From: Jacaranda mimosifolia
Lineage: Eukaryota > Streptophyta > Magnoliopsida > Lamiales > Bignoniaceae
NCBI GenBank assembly: GCA_018894105.1
Contig: CM032121.1
Coordinates: 22,354,730-22,418,729, forward strand
Length of the DNA: 64,000 nt
Direction of reading: 5' to 3'
The position numbers were made by a program, and so were the translations under genes. The notes beneath the pieces are model-generated. The model saw only the letters and a list, made by a program, of their open reading frames with translations, was not told the DNA's origin and made no database searches. Shown here in pieces: positions 26,501-37,475 of this stretch (position 1 is the first letter of the stretch; each line of letters begins with the position of its first letter).

Positions 26501-26692
26501 TTCCTTGGTTGCCTCTTCAGACCACTCTTGAATATATATGGAATTAGTGGGAGGTCGAGGTATGGAATGAAGAACATCATTGGCCAATGTATGGATAACC
26601 AATCTGGTACTTTTGACTTTGAGGGTGTCTTTGCCACTCCCAATGATAATGCATGGAGATGGCTCTGTGCGATCCTCAATATACATCCTCAC
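23523..26692 (-). pseudogene. Antisense plant mobile domain (PMD, aminotransferase-like) gene carried by element 1, broken
   Basis: One minus-strand frame can be followed from ATG at 26692 to 25175, about 505 codons, with nonsense codons at 26183, 26126, 25883, 25598 and one near 25526. Its motifs match the PMD family: YWEWTEDVLGHHADVLHEAR, LRVLGGLPISGGFYDEAIP, SISDWINFWFKGPTRY, FLSCWLSNFVFKIAS, MAKYFGLSEARDLF. After a frame break at about 25160, a segment (24669-25151) with YTDWWDQHWKAL follows, and then a Glu/Lys/Leu-rich coiled coil at 23523-23951 with heptad-like NELLQINKQQEELRTQLAEL. The AT-rich spacer at 24362-24628 may be intronic. Cellular PMD proteins (MAIN/MAIL1 group) act in gene silencing and genome stability; the role of element-borne copies is unknown. 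The gene runs opposite to pol and is clearly dead here. Confidence 0.85.
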
Positions 26693-27920
26693 GAGTTGAT
26701 CAGGAATTGACTATGTTTCTTAACTTGCAAAAGAAAAGAGAAAATAAGAAAAAATTAAGGTAAAAGAGTATCTAAAAGAAAAAAGGGGAGAAAAGGAATG
26801 AAGAATAAAATACAAAGATATAGAAATATTCCTTAATTTGATGACTTACTTGAAATCTTCAAAATTTGTGTATTTATTATGAGTTGATAAGGATTTTCTA
26901 TTGATGAGTGCCAAGGGAACCCAAGCAATCCTTTTTTAAATCGTGTTGGAATGGATAACTCTATGAGTATTTTCTTCGAATAGTTGGTGTGCAGGAATTA
27001 AGAGAAGGAAGATATCGCTGATTGAGTAGAGGAATTTTCCACGGCAAATTTGCAAATCAGTTTTCAACATTACTTGGTGGATTTTAACTCATTGGCAGCA
27101 TGCTATTTATAGTTTTTTTTTTTTTATTCCTAATAAAACTAGGAATCAAATCCTTACTAATTAATCCTCAACATTATCACTTGAAACAAATAGAGTTGGA
27201 GTAGAACTCATCAAGCTAAATAGATAATGTATTGGAATCCAAGTATCCGAAAATAGCAACACGGTTTCATGAGCTGTTACATTGTGTGGAGGAATTTGAA
27301 AACTCTTGGACTATTCAGTCATCTATTGAAAACATCAATTCATAAGAATCTCAATCTTGATGGGTCTCTTGGCCTTAAATGGAGCTTTTAATTGCCAAAG
27401 ACTACCACCGACAATTGGATTTTGAGACAGTAGCAGAAGAGGTCTTTTGGTATTAAAAAACTTGGAGTTTTCTTTTTTTCAAAAATGGTGGACCATATAT
27501 GTGGATATGCATATATATATATATATGTATATAAAGAAAACAGGAAAGAGGAATAAAAGCGTTTATCATTGTTGATGGCTAATGGCAACTGGAGCCCAAG
27601 CAAGAGAAATTTAGGTTTGAATGAGACTTGCGTACTGAAGATGGCCGAATGAGTACTACGTGTTGCTCCTCAAATATTTTTAATTTCTCTGTTGATAGGA
27701 AATGCATGGTGACTAATTAGAAATACACCTGAGAAGTGGATGTTTGATTTTGGCAATGTTTGAAATCAAATTGATGACCACAAAATGCATTTTATTTTGC
27801 AAGGCCACGGCAGCGTGATTCTGGAAACCGTGTGAGCTCCAATATATATATGTATATACACACTTTAGAAGTTCATATGTTATATATATATATATATGTA
27901 TGTAATCTCATATGTTATAA

Positions 27921-27954
<34 letters not shown>

Positions 27955-28095
27955 ATTTAAATATACCTATATATAATTTAAAGGCTCATATATTATGTAT
28001 ATATATGTATTTAAATATATATATATATATATAAATAATTATCACGACTTATTCACTCAAGAATGTATTGGAAGACATAATTCGTGAACAAGTCT
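26693..28095. other. Spacer between the antisense gene start and the 3' LTR
   Basis: AT-rich, with several (AT)n and (GT)n runs at 27510-27530, 27845-27960 and 28010-28035. It should contain the promoter of the antisense PMD gene, which would fire toward lower coordinates, but I see no convincing TATA box at a fixed distance. No coding signal. Confidence 0.5.
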
Positions 28096-28107
28096 TGAGG
28101 GGGCATT
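28096..28107 (+). promoter_or_regulatory. Polypurine tract of element 1
   Basis: TGAGGGGGCATT lies directly upstream of the 3' LTR start at 28108, the expected place and composition for the plus-strand primer. Confidence 0.7.
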
Positions 28108-28936
28108 TGTAAACAGCTTAATTTTTGAGCCAATTGAAAATTGACATGTGTAAAAATATATTAGTTATTAATTTAAAATTTTCTATTTGTGTATTGAAAT
28201 TTATTAAATTCCAAAATATAAATAGTTAATTTTAATTAATACTCTAATATTATTTTATACACAAATAAGATATCGACAAGTGTCAAGATGAAGTGGCACA
28301 ACCGATCAAATCAAATCTGGTGGCCTAGCAATCGTGGGCCAATTGAATTGTTACACATGGCGCATCCATGTACATGGACGAATCAAGTCAAGAATGTTTG
28401 ATATTTTCTTTTAAATGTGCATCAAAAATATAATTATCAAATGAGTTCAAGTCATTTCGGAGCTCCTACTTAGCAGCTATATAAAGAGGATGATTAGAGA
28501 CTCATATTCTCATATTCACATCTACATATATTCTCATACTCATATTTTTATATCCACATATTCTCAAGTCTTCAAGGCTCAAGTATTCAAGTTTCTACTG
28601 CGACGACGTATTGCTACCGCGAAAGTTTTATACCTCTTCAAAGCATCAAGTCATTTGATCTCGGAGTCAAGGTTCGAGTTTCAAAGAAATCTCGTAGTGT
28701 TATTTTATCAAATCAAAGGATACTACACCATATATCCAGGAACAAGCTTTAAGCCCTTGGATCATATATATATATATATATTGGGAGATGAATCAGGGAA
28801 TTAATTTTGTTAGGAAATTTATATTTTTCTCTAATAAATTGTAATTCTCATATATTCTTTAATATAAATTCAATTTGTCCATTATTTTTCTTTGTTTTGT
28901 GATTTAATTTTACAGACAATGAAATTTATGTGGACA
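28108..28936 (+). repeat. 3' LTR of element 1
   Basis: It begins TGTAAACAGCTTAATTTTTG and ends ATGTGGACA, followed by the ATACT target duplication at 28937-28941. Most differences from the 5' LTR are transitions. Confidence 0.92.
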
Positions 28937-29108
28937 ATACTAACTAACAAAGATCATATAGAGATATCAAATCAAATTTAAATATAAATTTTTATAATTA
29001 AATTTGAATTTAGATATGATTAATCCAATTCAAAGCCAACTCGTTAATAATTCTAAAAATTTATAAGATGTGTCTTAAATAATGTTAGTCAAACCAGTGA
29101 ACGTGAAA

Positions 29109-29169
29109 GGCCCAGATATCCAAACAGAGCAGGCACCAAAGTTGGTTTGCTGGCTCAGATTGAAGCCCA
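29109..29169. promoter_or_regulatory. Two site II (TGGGCY) elements of the RPL26 promoter
   Basis: GGCCCA at 29109-29114 and AGCCCA at 29164-29169 are TGGGCC and TGGGCT on the minus strand. Site II elements bind TCP factors and are enriched in plant promoters of ribosomal and other growth-linked genes. Here they lie about 70 to 135 bases upstream of the TATA box. Confidence 0.65.
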
Positions 29170-29236
29170 CAAGAAAAATATACCCAAGAAGAAATTGTTG
29201 TGGAAACCCAGATATCCTCCCCCCAAAACCAGCCGC

Positions 29237-29244
29237 TATATAAA
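29237..29244 (+). promoter_or_regulatory. TATA box of RPL26
   Basis: TATATAAA lies 86 bases before the ATG and just upstream of the telo-box, a normal core promoter position. Confidence 0.7.
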
Positions 29245-29249
29245 CACAA

Positions 29250-29258
29250 AAACCCTAA
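29250..29258 (+). promoter_or_regulatory. Telo-box of RPL26
   Basis: AAACCCTAA sits 13 bases after the TATA start. Paired with site II motifs it is the classic promoter signature of plant translation-machinery genes. Confidence 0.75.
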
Positions 29259-29329
29259 TCCCGCCCCTCTCGATTGGTTGCAGCGCCCACGCAGTCTGTA
29301 GAGAAACCAAGCGACATCCGGCGGCGAAA

Positions 29330-29770
29330 ATGAAGTACAACCCCCGCGTCTCCTCCTCGCGGCGCAAGAGCCGTAAGGCACACTTCACCGCGCCGTCGAG
29401 CGTCCGCCGCGTCCTGATGAGCGCCCCTCTCTCCGGAGATCTCAGGTCCAAATACAACGTTCGGTCCATGCCCGTCCGCAAAGACGATGAAGTTCAGGTG
29501 GTCCGTGGAACATACAAGGGCCGTGAAGGCAAGGTGGTACAGGTCTACCGCAAGAAATGGGTCATCCATATCGAGCGAATCACCCGTGAGAAGGTTAACG
29601 GATCCACTGTCAATGTCGGCATCCACCCCTCCAAAGTAGTCATAACCAAGCTCCGCCTCGATAAGGACCGCAAGTCACTTCTCGACCGCAAGGCGAAGGG
29701 AAGGGCCGCCGCTGACAAGGACAAGGGCACCAAGTTTACCGCAGAGGATATCATGCAGACCATCGATTGA
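29330..29770 (+). CDS. RPL26: 60S ribosomal protein L26 (uL24 family)
   Basis: An intact, intronless 146-codon gene. The protein starts [20 protein letters not shown] and contains the KOW motif at about residues 51-84 ([20 protein letters not shown]), the RNA-binding signature of L24/L26 proteins; length and termini match plant L26. It is an assembly protein of the large subunit located near the peptide exit tunnel. I chose the ATG at 29330 because it gives the conserved N terminus; the frame extends upstream without conserved sequence. Codons are GC-rich, unlike the AT-rich surroundings. Promoter signals (two site II elements, TATA box, telo-box) lie within 225 bases upstream. The LTR of element 1 ends only 393 bases before the start codon, leaving little room for further upstream regulation. 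Confidence 0.97.
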   Translation: MKYNPRVSSSRRKSRKAHFTAPSSVRRVLMSAPLSGDLRSKYNVRSMPVRKDDEVQVVRGTYKGREGKVVQVYRKKWVIHIERITREKVNGSTVNVGIHPSKVVITKLRLDKDRKSLLDRKAKGRAAADKDKGTKFTAEDIMQTID

Positions 29771-32250
29771 TGGGCCAATTAATTATGTTTGTTTCGGTAA
29801 TGTTGTTCGGTTAATATTGTTGGATTTTTATTACTGAATGTTGATGAGAGGAAGAGAGAGTAGAACAATGTCATATTATGCTCTTGATGGTACTTTAAAT
29901 TTGTTTTCTTCCAACGCAAAGCTGATAGTTATGGCTCTTAAATATTGGGCGAATCTTCTGTTTCTCTATTAACTGATTGTTTGCTGATAAACATCTTTGT
30001 CTTTGCATGACTTTGTGTAGAGCTCTTTTCATCTATAGTTACAGTTCACTGAAATTGTTGCATCGTTAAACTTCTTGACTTAATTACACTAGTGCTAATT
30101 CCATTATTGATTCTCATGGGCTTTATTTGACTGCTTACTATGTTATATGCTGTGTACATATTGATGTCAGTGAGCATGTTTGGGATGGAAATGATGAGAT
30201 CTCTTTTGGATAATGTTTTCTTTGCTCCTTTCCTATTTCATTTTTCAGCGGAATTGAGGTGGACTATCTATAACATAGCTACATAAATGGTTGTCTGGTG
30301 ACGCTATATTTGCAGTCTGTATAATGGCGTTCTTCTCTTTAGTATGATGGCTTGGCTTGCAGGTAGTCTTTGCTTTTCACATGTAACTTATGAGTGTTTC
30401 TTTTTCCCATCCGTTTAAAGTTGCATTCTCATGCCATTTCAGGGCCACGGTCTTTGCCCTTGCTTTTGTACATTTTAGTTGGCCAGTTGCCCAACTGGTA
30501 AAGCCTAGTCATCGTGTTCTTTATTGACATACCTTTTCATTTTGGGGTAGGCTGCTAACGTTAATATGATTGGTTCTCATGCTAATGGAACTGGAAAGGG
30601 AGAAATAGCCATCCCAATAAAGCTGCATTCCAATTCCTGTTTCTCTGTGCCTAAAACCCAAGAAGTTGGTTTTGAAAGTAAATTCAGTACTTGCTTCCTG
30701 TCTATTCATCGTGTTGATGCATGCGCATCATGCATTTTATAGGTACAAGTGGGGAGTGTGAGGAATAAATAATTGTTATTGGCTGCTGATTTAGGGTGTC
30801 AGCAGTTCTTGCTTGCTAATTTATGAAGTTGGCAATACTACATGGGAGGGTTTCATGTTGATGCTGTTATTTTTGAGCTTCTGATGATTTCTTCAAAGGA
30901 TTACTTCATCTGTTTGGTTGTTTCTTGTTCTGTGCTTCTGATTTTCTAGCTCAATCTATTAACAGATTGTATTGTTTCGTCACTTTTTGGTTATTGTAAT
31001 TTGTTACACCCTCCAGGTAAAACAGTTTGTGCTTAACTTAGTTTGGTGCAAACTGATACTTCAATTAGTTTCAAGTAGTATTCAAACCTTACCGAAATAG
31101 TCACTGGACTGATTACAAACTCAACTTGAGCCTTGAGATCTATAATAATAGTTTTTAAATCAGTTTTGAGTTTGAAATCTTAAATTAAATTTGAACTTTG
31201 TGGCAGAATAATATTGGGTCGGATTTAGGCCTTGAAGAATCGACTCCTATGTTTCTTCTCTGAGTTTCTCTATAAAAGAAATAGTTGTTGGAATCAGTAT
31301 ACGGCTAATTTTGAAGCTCATAAAATCTGAAATCAATTGTTAACTGAGCGGAACTAGAATTGACCCGAAATCAACTCACTTTACCTGCTCTGTCGGGATC
31401 TTTTGAAAGAAATCCCATTTATCAACGCTTTGAGATTGTTTGGATTAATGAAACAGCCACAAGTCATTTCATTTTTCAATTTATTAGGTCTGCAAAAGAT
31501 CCCATGCGCAAGTTCTTGATGGTCTTGCCGTGCTAGGACATTCCCATTCCCTGAAAATATTAAAATCTATTTACATTTTATGAATCAATACCTATCCATC
31601 ACTCTTGCGGTATGAACCTCCCATCTTAACTTTGTGTTTTGAGTTCATTTCTCAGCCACCTAAATTGATAAAAATGTCCTCATATATCTTATTTTCTCCC
31701 TTTTTTTTAGTTTAGTTGAGCATACACATTCTCTCTCTTCATTCTTTCTCTCTCGCCATTCTTTTCCGCTACTTTCCCCTACGACTCTCGTGAACACATC
31801 AAGACAGTTTCTCTCTCTCTCTCTGGCTTTCTACTATTGACAACTTGTTTCAATAGGAAGAAATTCAAATAACTAGCTTCATTATTCTCTATTTTATAGT
31901 GACACTGAGTTTTTGTAATTTGACAACTAACATAATCTTCTCGATGACAGTAGGAAGAAAAAGGTAAATTTTCTTCAATTTGAGCTTAATAAAAAAGTCT
32001 TTGAATGGGCAAGATGCTCAAACTCAGTTATTAGCAAGTTGTGTCTACAATGGAGAATTTTATATCTTGTCCATTTATATTGTATTGTATGATTTGTAAT
32101 ATATGAATATATTGCATTATCCTATTAGTGTAGAAGGGATCGTGAACAACTATTGTTTCCAACTATTGGGCATATTTGTATTTGGAGCTATTGTCCATAT
32201 TCATTTTTCATTTTGCTAGAAAATGTAATACATCATTTCTTAGCAAAGAT
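29771..32250. other. RPL26 3' region and intergenic stretch, no gene seen
   Basis: The 3' UTR of RPL26 should occupy the first few hundred bases. Beyond that the sequence is less AT-rich than the repeats, but I find no open frame with protein-like character, no RNA gene and no paired ends. A short CT-rich tract lies at about 31725-31830. Confidence 0.5.
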
Positions 32251-32254
32251 AATA

Positions 32255-32995
32255 CTTCATGTTGGTAAATACATACTTGAGATCAAAGTTTTAATACCTT
32301 ATCTTCAACATCTATTACTGCATCAGAGTGATTGTATACTTATTAGTCGTGCGGCCTAATTTGTCTCAATTTACTGTGAAACAACATATAAGACCATCCA
32401 AAAATAATAAAATAGGATATGCACGTATTTAAATGGTTGGAAATAGAACTACTAGTGTAAAACACCATTGTAGGCTAGTAAAATGTTTCATTTGGACATC
32501 AACATTGTAAGGAAAAATAGAATTTTGTAGCTAAACCAACATAGCATGGCCTAAAATACTTAAGTTGAATGATATTTAATATATATATATATATATATAA
32601 TTGATACTGTAAAATATAAATGTCACACCTCATTTCAACAAAACAACATTTCATTTTTGTATGTAAATAATTGACTTTAGAAGATAAATACATCATATTC
32701 AACATCCAGTACTTTAGTATAGTGATTCTATACTTAGTAGGCATATGGCTTAATATGCCTTAATTTATTTGTGAAATAACATATAAGACCATCCAAAAAC
32801 AATAAAATTATGTATTCTTCAATTAATGGTTGGGATAAGCATGAGTTCAAATGGTTGGAAACACAACTATTGGTGTAAAGCATCAATATTGATGGTAAAA
32901 TGTTTCATTTGGACATCACCATTGTACAGAAAAACAGAGTTTCATGGCTATACCAATATAAAAAAGTCTAAAATACTTAAATTAGATAGTGTTTA
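32255..32995. repeat. Local direct duplication, about 320 bp units
   Basis: The stretch at about 32255-32570 recurs at about 32660-32995, an offset of some 405-420 bases. Shared blocks include ACATATAAGACCATCCAAAA, AAATGGTTGGAAA and GTAAAATGTTTCATTTGGAC, all in the same order. Divergence is considerable. It could be an old segmental duplication or subrepeats of an unrecognised element. Confidence 0.75.
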
Positions 32996-33339
32996 AAATC
33001 TATAAAACTAATATTGTAAATTAAAAGAGAACCTTGTTGAAGCAAAATAAATGCTTCATTTATTTAACACTATACCTGATTACTAGAAAAAAATACTTTA
33101 TCTTAAGAATATAATACTACAATAGAGTATTTTAATATTGCAACATAGTACCACTTGTGTTCTCCTTTCAAATTAATGTACAATATCATTATAAGTGGTA
33201 AATGTCATTTTGATCAATGTTGTAGTACAAATAAGATTTCTTAACTATATTCATCCAAAACTAAGAAATCATTTCGTGATAGTCAAACAACAACTTAAAT
33301 AATTAAATTTAATATAAATTCAAATGCTCATGGCTCAAA

Positions 33340-34316
33340 ATTGTAGCAGCTATGTGCGCCCTATATTGTGGTCCATCACAAATAATGACACTACAAAAGA
33401 ATTCAAGATGATTAGCTAAGGGATCATTAGATTTAATATAAAAAATAAGTAATATATTATTATTACTACTCTAAATTATCTTGAGATGAAAGTGAATTAA
33501 TAATCTTCTGTTGTTTGTCAGGTATGCCATTGGTCCTCTATAATTTATTCTCCCTCGAAATTCATTAAGGGGCTTTCCAACACAATCAACACCAGCATCA
33601 CTGTAGACAACAATAGCACCCTTCTCTTACAAGATATATAATTTGCATTAAAAACAATAGCATGCACTGTTCTTTCTCAATAAATACAGTATTAAAAAAA
33701 ACTTATATAATATTATTTGTACACAAATCTAGTATAATACAAAAATATGAAGTAAAAAATATCAGACTTCAAAATATTTAAACTCATCTCTGCGGTATCA
33801 AGGATTTCCTTTTCAATATCCTCACTTTCGCAAAATCAATCATGTAGAAAATTCAAAATTTAGTACTATACATGGGTATAAATATACTGAAACTTAACAA
33901 TTTCATACCATATTTATGTGCAGTTAATACTATATTTATATAATTGTCAATCATCAATATAAAATGACTAAAGCATGATTACAATATTCAAACATCCCTT
34001 AATTGACTAAACACCAAAAATATTTCTAAAATTTACTCAAGCAAACAAAGTACATTATACTTTATATGAAGTGTATACATACTAAAACCAAACATGTACT
34101 ATCAAGTATTAAAACAATAAATAAAAGGATCAATAGTGCTTCTTCAAATACGAATATAGTTACATTAGGATTTTTTTTTTCCTAAAAAATCTAAATGTGG
34201 GTGATTAAGTAGTTAGTAACATAATTAATTAAATAAATAAAACTAAAATAAGAATAAAAACAATTGAGGAAGATTCAACATTAAAAAAAAAAAAACAAAA
34301 ATCGAATTCAATGAAT
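33340..34316 (-). pseudogene. Unrecognised exon-like fragments on the minus strand
   Basis: Three minus-strand stretches look coding. At about 33789-33830 a short exon encodes EDIEKEILDTAEM and ends at a GT donor. At about 33487-33628 an acceptor precedes a frame with KGAIVVYSDAGVDCVGKPL, then NEFRGRINYRGPMAYL, closed by TAG. The donor and acceptor phases of these two agree. At about 33340-33440 a third piece encodes HLEFFCSVIICDGPQYRAHI. A leader-like pyrimidine-rich stretch with ATGAAGAGG lies upstream at about 34312-34540. I do not recognise the family. It may be a small host gene, a decayed gene or a captured fragment. Confidence 0.35.
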
Positions 34317-34548
34317 TACCTCTTCATCTTTGTAAATGGAAGTAAAAATAAAATCCTTCTTGTTGGGTGGGTCTTCAAGAATGGCAAAAATGCGGTTTGG
34401 AAGAGAGAACATGAAGCAGCAAAATTAGAAGTAGAAGGAACATGGAGAGAAACTACAAACTTGATTGACGAGAGCAAGTGGCAAGACAATTCGCAAGTTA
34501 GGGGAAAATCAATAGGAAAAATATATATATATAAATGAGCAAGGTAAC

Positions 34549-35351
34549 TAAGATGGGATAGCCCTGTCGGCCCAGCCCAGTTGCTGTCGACCCATGAATG
34601 TATCATTCAGGCCTATTTTGCTATTGAAGCCCAGTCATATTGTTGACCTGGGCTGACCTCACCTTCTATTTTCCCTCATGGAGCTGAGCAGCAGTGATGT
34701 CAATCGACCAGGCTACGAATCGAGCGCCGATGCTCAGCAACCCTAATGAGAGAGTTTGAATGTCGTGCCCACCGATCGTCCTTCGTGGGTAGGACCAATT
34801 CTGAGGTCGACTTCACAGGTCGACTCACCACAGAATCCTCTATGTCGCATTAAATGCTCTGACAGGCGGCATACCTTCGCATTAATGGCGCGTGCCACCC
34901 CAGTACCGCATGTACTACCACCCCTGACAGGGGGCGGGCCACCAATGTACTATTTTGTCCCTAAAAGCTAGAGATGAAGCCATCTAGAATAGTACAGAAA
35001 TGGGATATGACCTAAAGGTCCCCATGCAAGGATAAGAGCCGCTTCAACATGCTAAGGGCATCTTGGGCATGTCAATCATTTGGAGAAGGCTATAAATACC
35101 CCATCACCAGCTTCTCTGAAGGTATATCATTCTATACCAAAAAGCCCTCACTCCACTGCTCATCTATTCTAGTCATTCTCATACTGATTTAAGCGTCGGA
35201 GTGCCATAGCCAAGGCACCTCGGCTAGCTCGACGTTTTCTCGTGATTGCAGGCCTCAACCCAATTACCTTCAGAGTTTGTTTACTCAACCCCTCAGATCG
35301 ATCAACATGAATTCCAGTCTAATCCAATATATATAACTTTCACCCTTATCA
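34549..35351 (+). repeat. 5' LTR of element 2
   Basis: It starts TAAGATGGGATAGCC (the 3' copy has TGATATGGTATAGCC) and ends CACCCTTATCA. A TATA box CTATAAATA lies at about 35091-35099 and should set the transcript start, followed by an R region with AAAAAGCCCTCACTCCACTG. Confidence 0.9.
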
Positions 35352-35374
35352 TTTAGCGTTGTTTCTGGGAAACA
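35352..35374 (+). promoter_or_regulatory. Primer-binding site region of element 2
   Basis: TTTAGCGTTGTTTCTGGGAA follows the LTR directly and looks like a decayed TTTGGCGCCGT-type PBS of plant Tat elements. Confidence 0.6.
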
Positions 35375-35714
35375 TTTGGGTCTACAATCGAAAAATGGTT
35401 AACACCAGGTGAGCCGTTTCAAAAAAAGAGGAGGATAGGAGATCAATTTCCCCCCTCTTCGACCTTAGTAGGAGTCAGTTGCCCTAAGGCCTAGTGCCTT
35501 GCCTGAGCAGGTGGTCATCTTGACCATGTCCCAGCTCATGCAACTCATAAGCGAGCAGATATCTGCACAAATTTTTGCTCAACTTTCTACTGCCCTGAAT
35601 CAACATGCAGCCCAACCTACACCGATAGCTAATGCAAACCCGTAACCTCCGTCCCCTGAAAAGAGATCACCTAGGGAAATTCGGGGTCGACTAGAGTCCA
35701 AATGACTACCAACC

Positions 35715-36990
35715 ATGCAGGAGATCAACCTAGAACGCTTCACTAGGAAAGAAATGCATCCGACCAATTGTGAGGAGGTCGCAGATTCTGTTGATCATTG
35801 TGCTCAATCCGTTCGAGCCCAGCAGCACGATAGGGTCGAGCGCCAGAGGCCCCAAGTAAATAGGAACATGTCCCAAGCTGATCGAGAGGAGTGGAAGGAG
35901 GTGTCCCACCAGGTGCAACAGCTGAACAGAAGCTTGGAGAAAATCTCGAGGAGAAATACTGAGAGGAATCCCTACACTGAGGGACCACCAAGGTTCCACC
36001 GAGAAAAGAAATCGCTATTCTTCCAAGAGATAATCGACGAGCATATCGTTGTCGATGCCAAGGTCCCGACCAGCCTCCCCTGACATGATAGCTCGTCGAA
36101 CCCAAATGAGCACTTGATGCAATTCGAGCACATGATGTAGCTGCATGGGCACAACGAATAAATTCATGCGAAAATACGATGACCACTTTTCAGGGCATTG
36201 CACTCAATTAGTTTGTTAAGCTTGAGCCAGCATCGATTTATTCGTACGATCAGCTGTGTGACAAATTCCTGCACTAGTTCGCCAGCCGAAGAAAGATGAA
36301 GCTCCCCCATACCCTTTTGTATGCAGTTGAACAAAACGAGGGAAAATCCCTTCATGATTTCTTCATCAGGTTCAATACAGAGGTACTGAAGATCGATAGC
36401 CCCCGAATTGAATTTCTGATCGATGTGCTTTTCTTGGGCCTTCGACATAAGGAGTGTGCCAACACGCTAGTACGCGAGCATCCCAAGACGATGGAGGAGT
36501 TGCTCGACCTCGCAGAAAAATACATGATGCAGGAGGACATAAACAGGCTTAAATAAGACAATCCCAAGGCTGACAAGAAGAAAGCCAAGGAAAAGGATGA
36601 TCAACAACACAGAGAGGGTTGTCGATCTCCCATTAAGCGATTCCATGACTATACTCCACTTAATCTTCCAAGAAAAGAGGTGTTATTTGCCATCGAACAT
36701 GACAATCTCTTGAAGAGGCCCAGAAGTTGACCGAAATGGAGGCTATGAAAATATCCAAAAGATACTACCACTTCCATAAGCAGAAAGGACATGACACGGA
36801 TGACTTCTTTAACCACCACGATGAGATTGAGAGTTTGATTCGATAAGGACACCTCAAGAAAATTTTCGACGAGAATGCTCGGCAGGAAAGGGGTAAAACC
36901 GATCGGACTCCATGTAGAGAAATGTTGGTTAGCCCGAAGTAAGAAGACAAAGAAAAGAAACCCGCCCAGGACCCCTGCCCACCAATTTGG
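35715..36990 (+). pseudogene. gag of element 2, broken
   Basis: Open pieces at 35715-36083 (with HQVQQLNRSLEKISRRN, then EIIDEHIVVDAKVP) and 36296-36556 (ESLHDFFIRFN-like stretch KSLHDFFIRFNTEVLKI, LREHPKTMEEL-like VREHPKTMEELLDLAEKYM) follow the plant retrotransposon gag pattern. After the capsid comes YYHFHKQKGHDTDDFFNHHD, a zinc-knuckle-like tail, and GVIDIIAGG, the usual entry to the protease linker, after which homology ends. Several stops are present, for example TGA at 36081 and TAA at 36554. Confidence 0.8.
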
Positions 36991-37320
36991 GGAGTTATTG
37001 ATATAATTGCAGGAGGCCTAACGGGGGGGGACTCGAAGTCTGCTAAAAGACAGACCCAGCGAAGATTGGAATCGACCAAATCCCCCCCACTCCCGAGTCC
37101 TAATCGAGCTTGTGGACGAGAAGGAATGGGGAGTTGTTGAGTTTCCGGCTGGTTGCCTGAGTGGAAAGAGGTGAGCAGAGCTTCTGAATATCGACTAGGG
37201 TTATACAGAGTCGACCAGGGTTTCGGCGCATTTAATGCGTATGTTACATTGGGTCAGGTGAAGCGCCAGGTGACTGCAGGGTAATAATTGCTAACGTTTG
37301 GGGTTTCGCGCGTTGGGGCT

Positions 37321-37328
37321 TATAAATA
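37321..37328 (+). promoter_or_regulatory. TATA box of the internal gene of element 2
   Basis: TATAAATA lies 155 bases upstream of the ATG at 37476, outside the LTRs and close after a GC-rich tract. It suggests an independent internal promoter. An ATGTAAGTATG donor-like site at about 37428 hints at a leader intron. Confidence 0.5.
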
Positions 37329-37475
37329 AGCGCGGTAAGAAACTTCATTTTTACATTTACAACATTGCGTGAGGTCGACCCCAGCATTTTACTGCATTCA
37401 GCATTCTATTTCTAAACACCCAAATCATGTAAGTATGCTTTAACTATTTCTTCTTGAAATCTATAAATAGCAATT

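Larger units (their letters stand above)
12305..28936 (+). mobile_element. Ty3/gypsy LTR retrotransposon, Tat type, with antisense cargo gene (element 1)
   Basis: Two LTRs (12305-13120 and 28108-28936) are flanked by a perfect ATACT duplication (12300-12304 and 28937-28941). Domain order on the plus strand is gag, protease, reverse transcriptase, RNase H, a second archaeal-type RNase H, integrase. The extra RNase H between RNase H and integrase is typical of the Tat/Ogre group. About 5.6 kb lie between pol and the 3' LTR, holding minisatellites and an antisense gene. Every reading frame is broken. By hand I count about 26 differences in the first 305 aligned LTR bases, so the insertion is old. 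A solo LTR of another family sits at 15135-17343. Confidence 0.93.

Noticed and set aside
26435..26710. Plus-strand 91-codon open frame
   Set aside because: It is the complement of the PMD coding frame on the minus strand, which has the recognisable motifs.
29085..29778. Several open frames overlapping RPL26 on the minus strand and upstream in frame
   Set aside because: They are shadows of the GC-rich RPL26 coding sequence; the conserved protein starts at 29330 on the plus strand.
35730..36203. Minus-strand open frames of up to 147 codons
   Set aside because: They overlap the gag region of element 2, whose plus-strand frame shows the recognised motifs.
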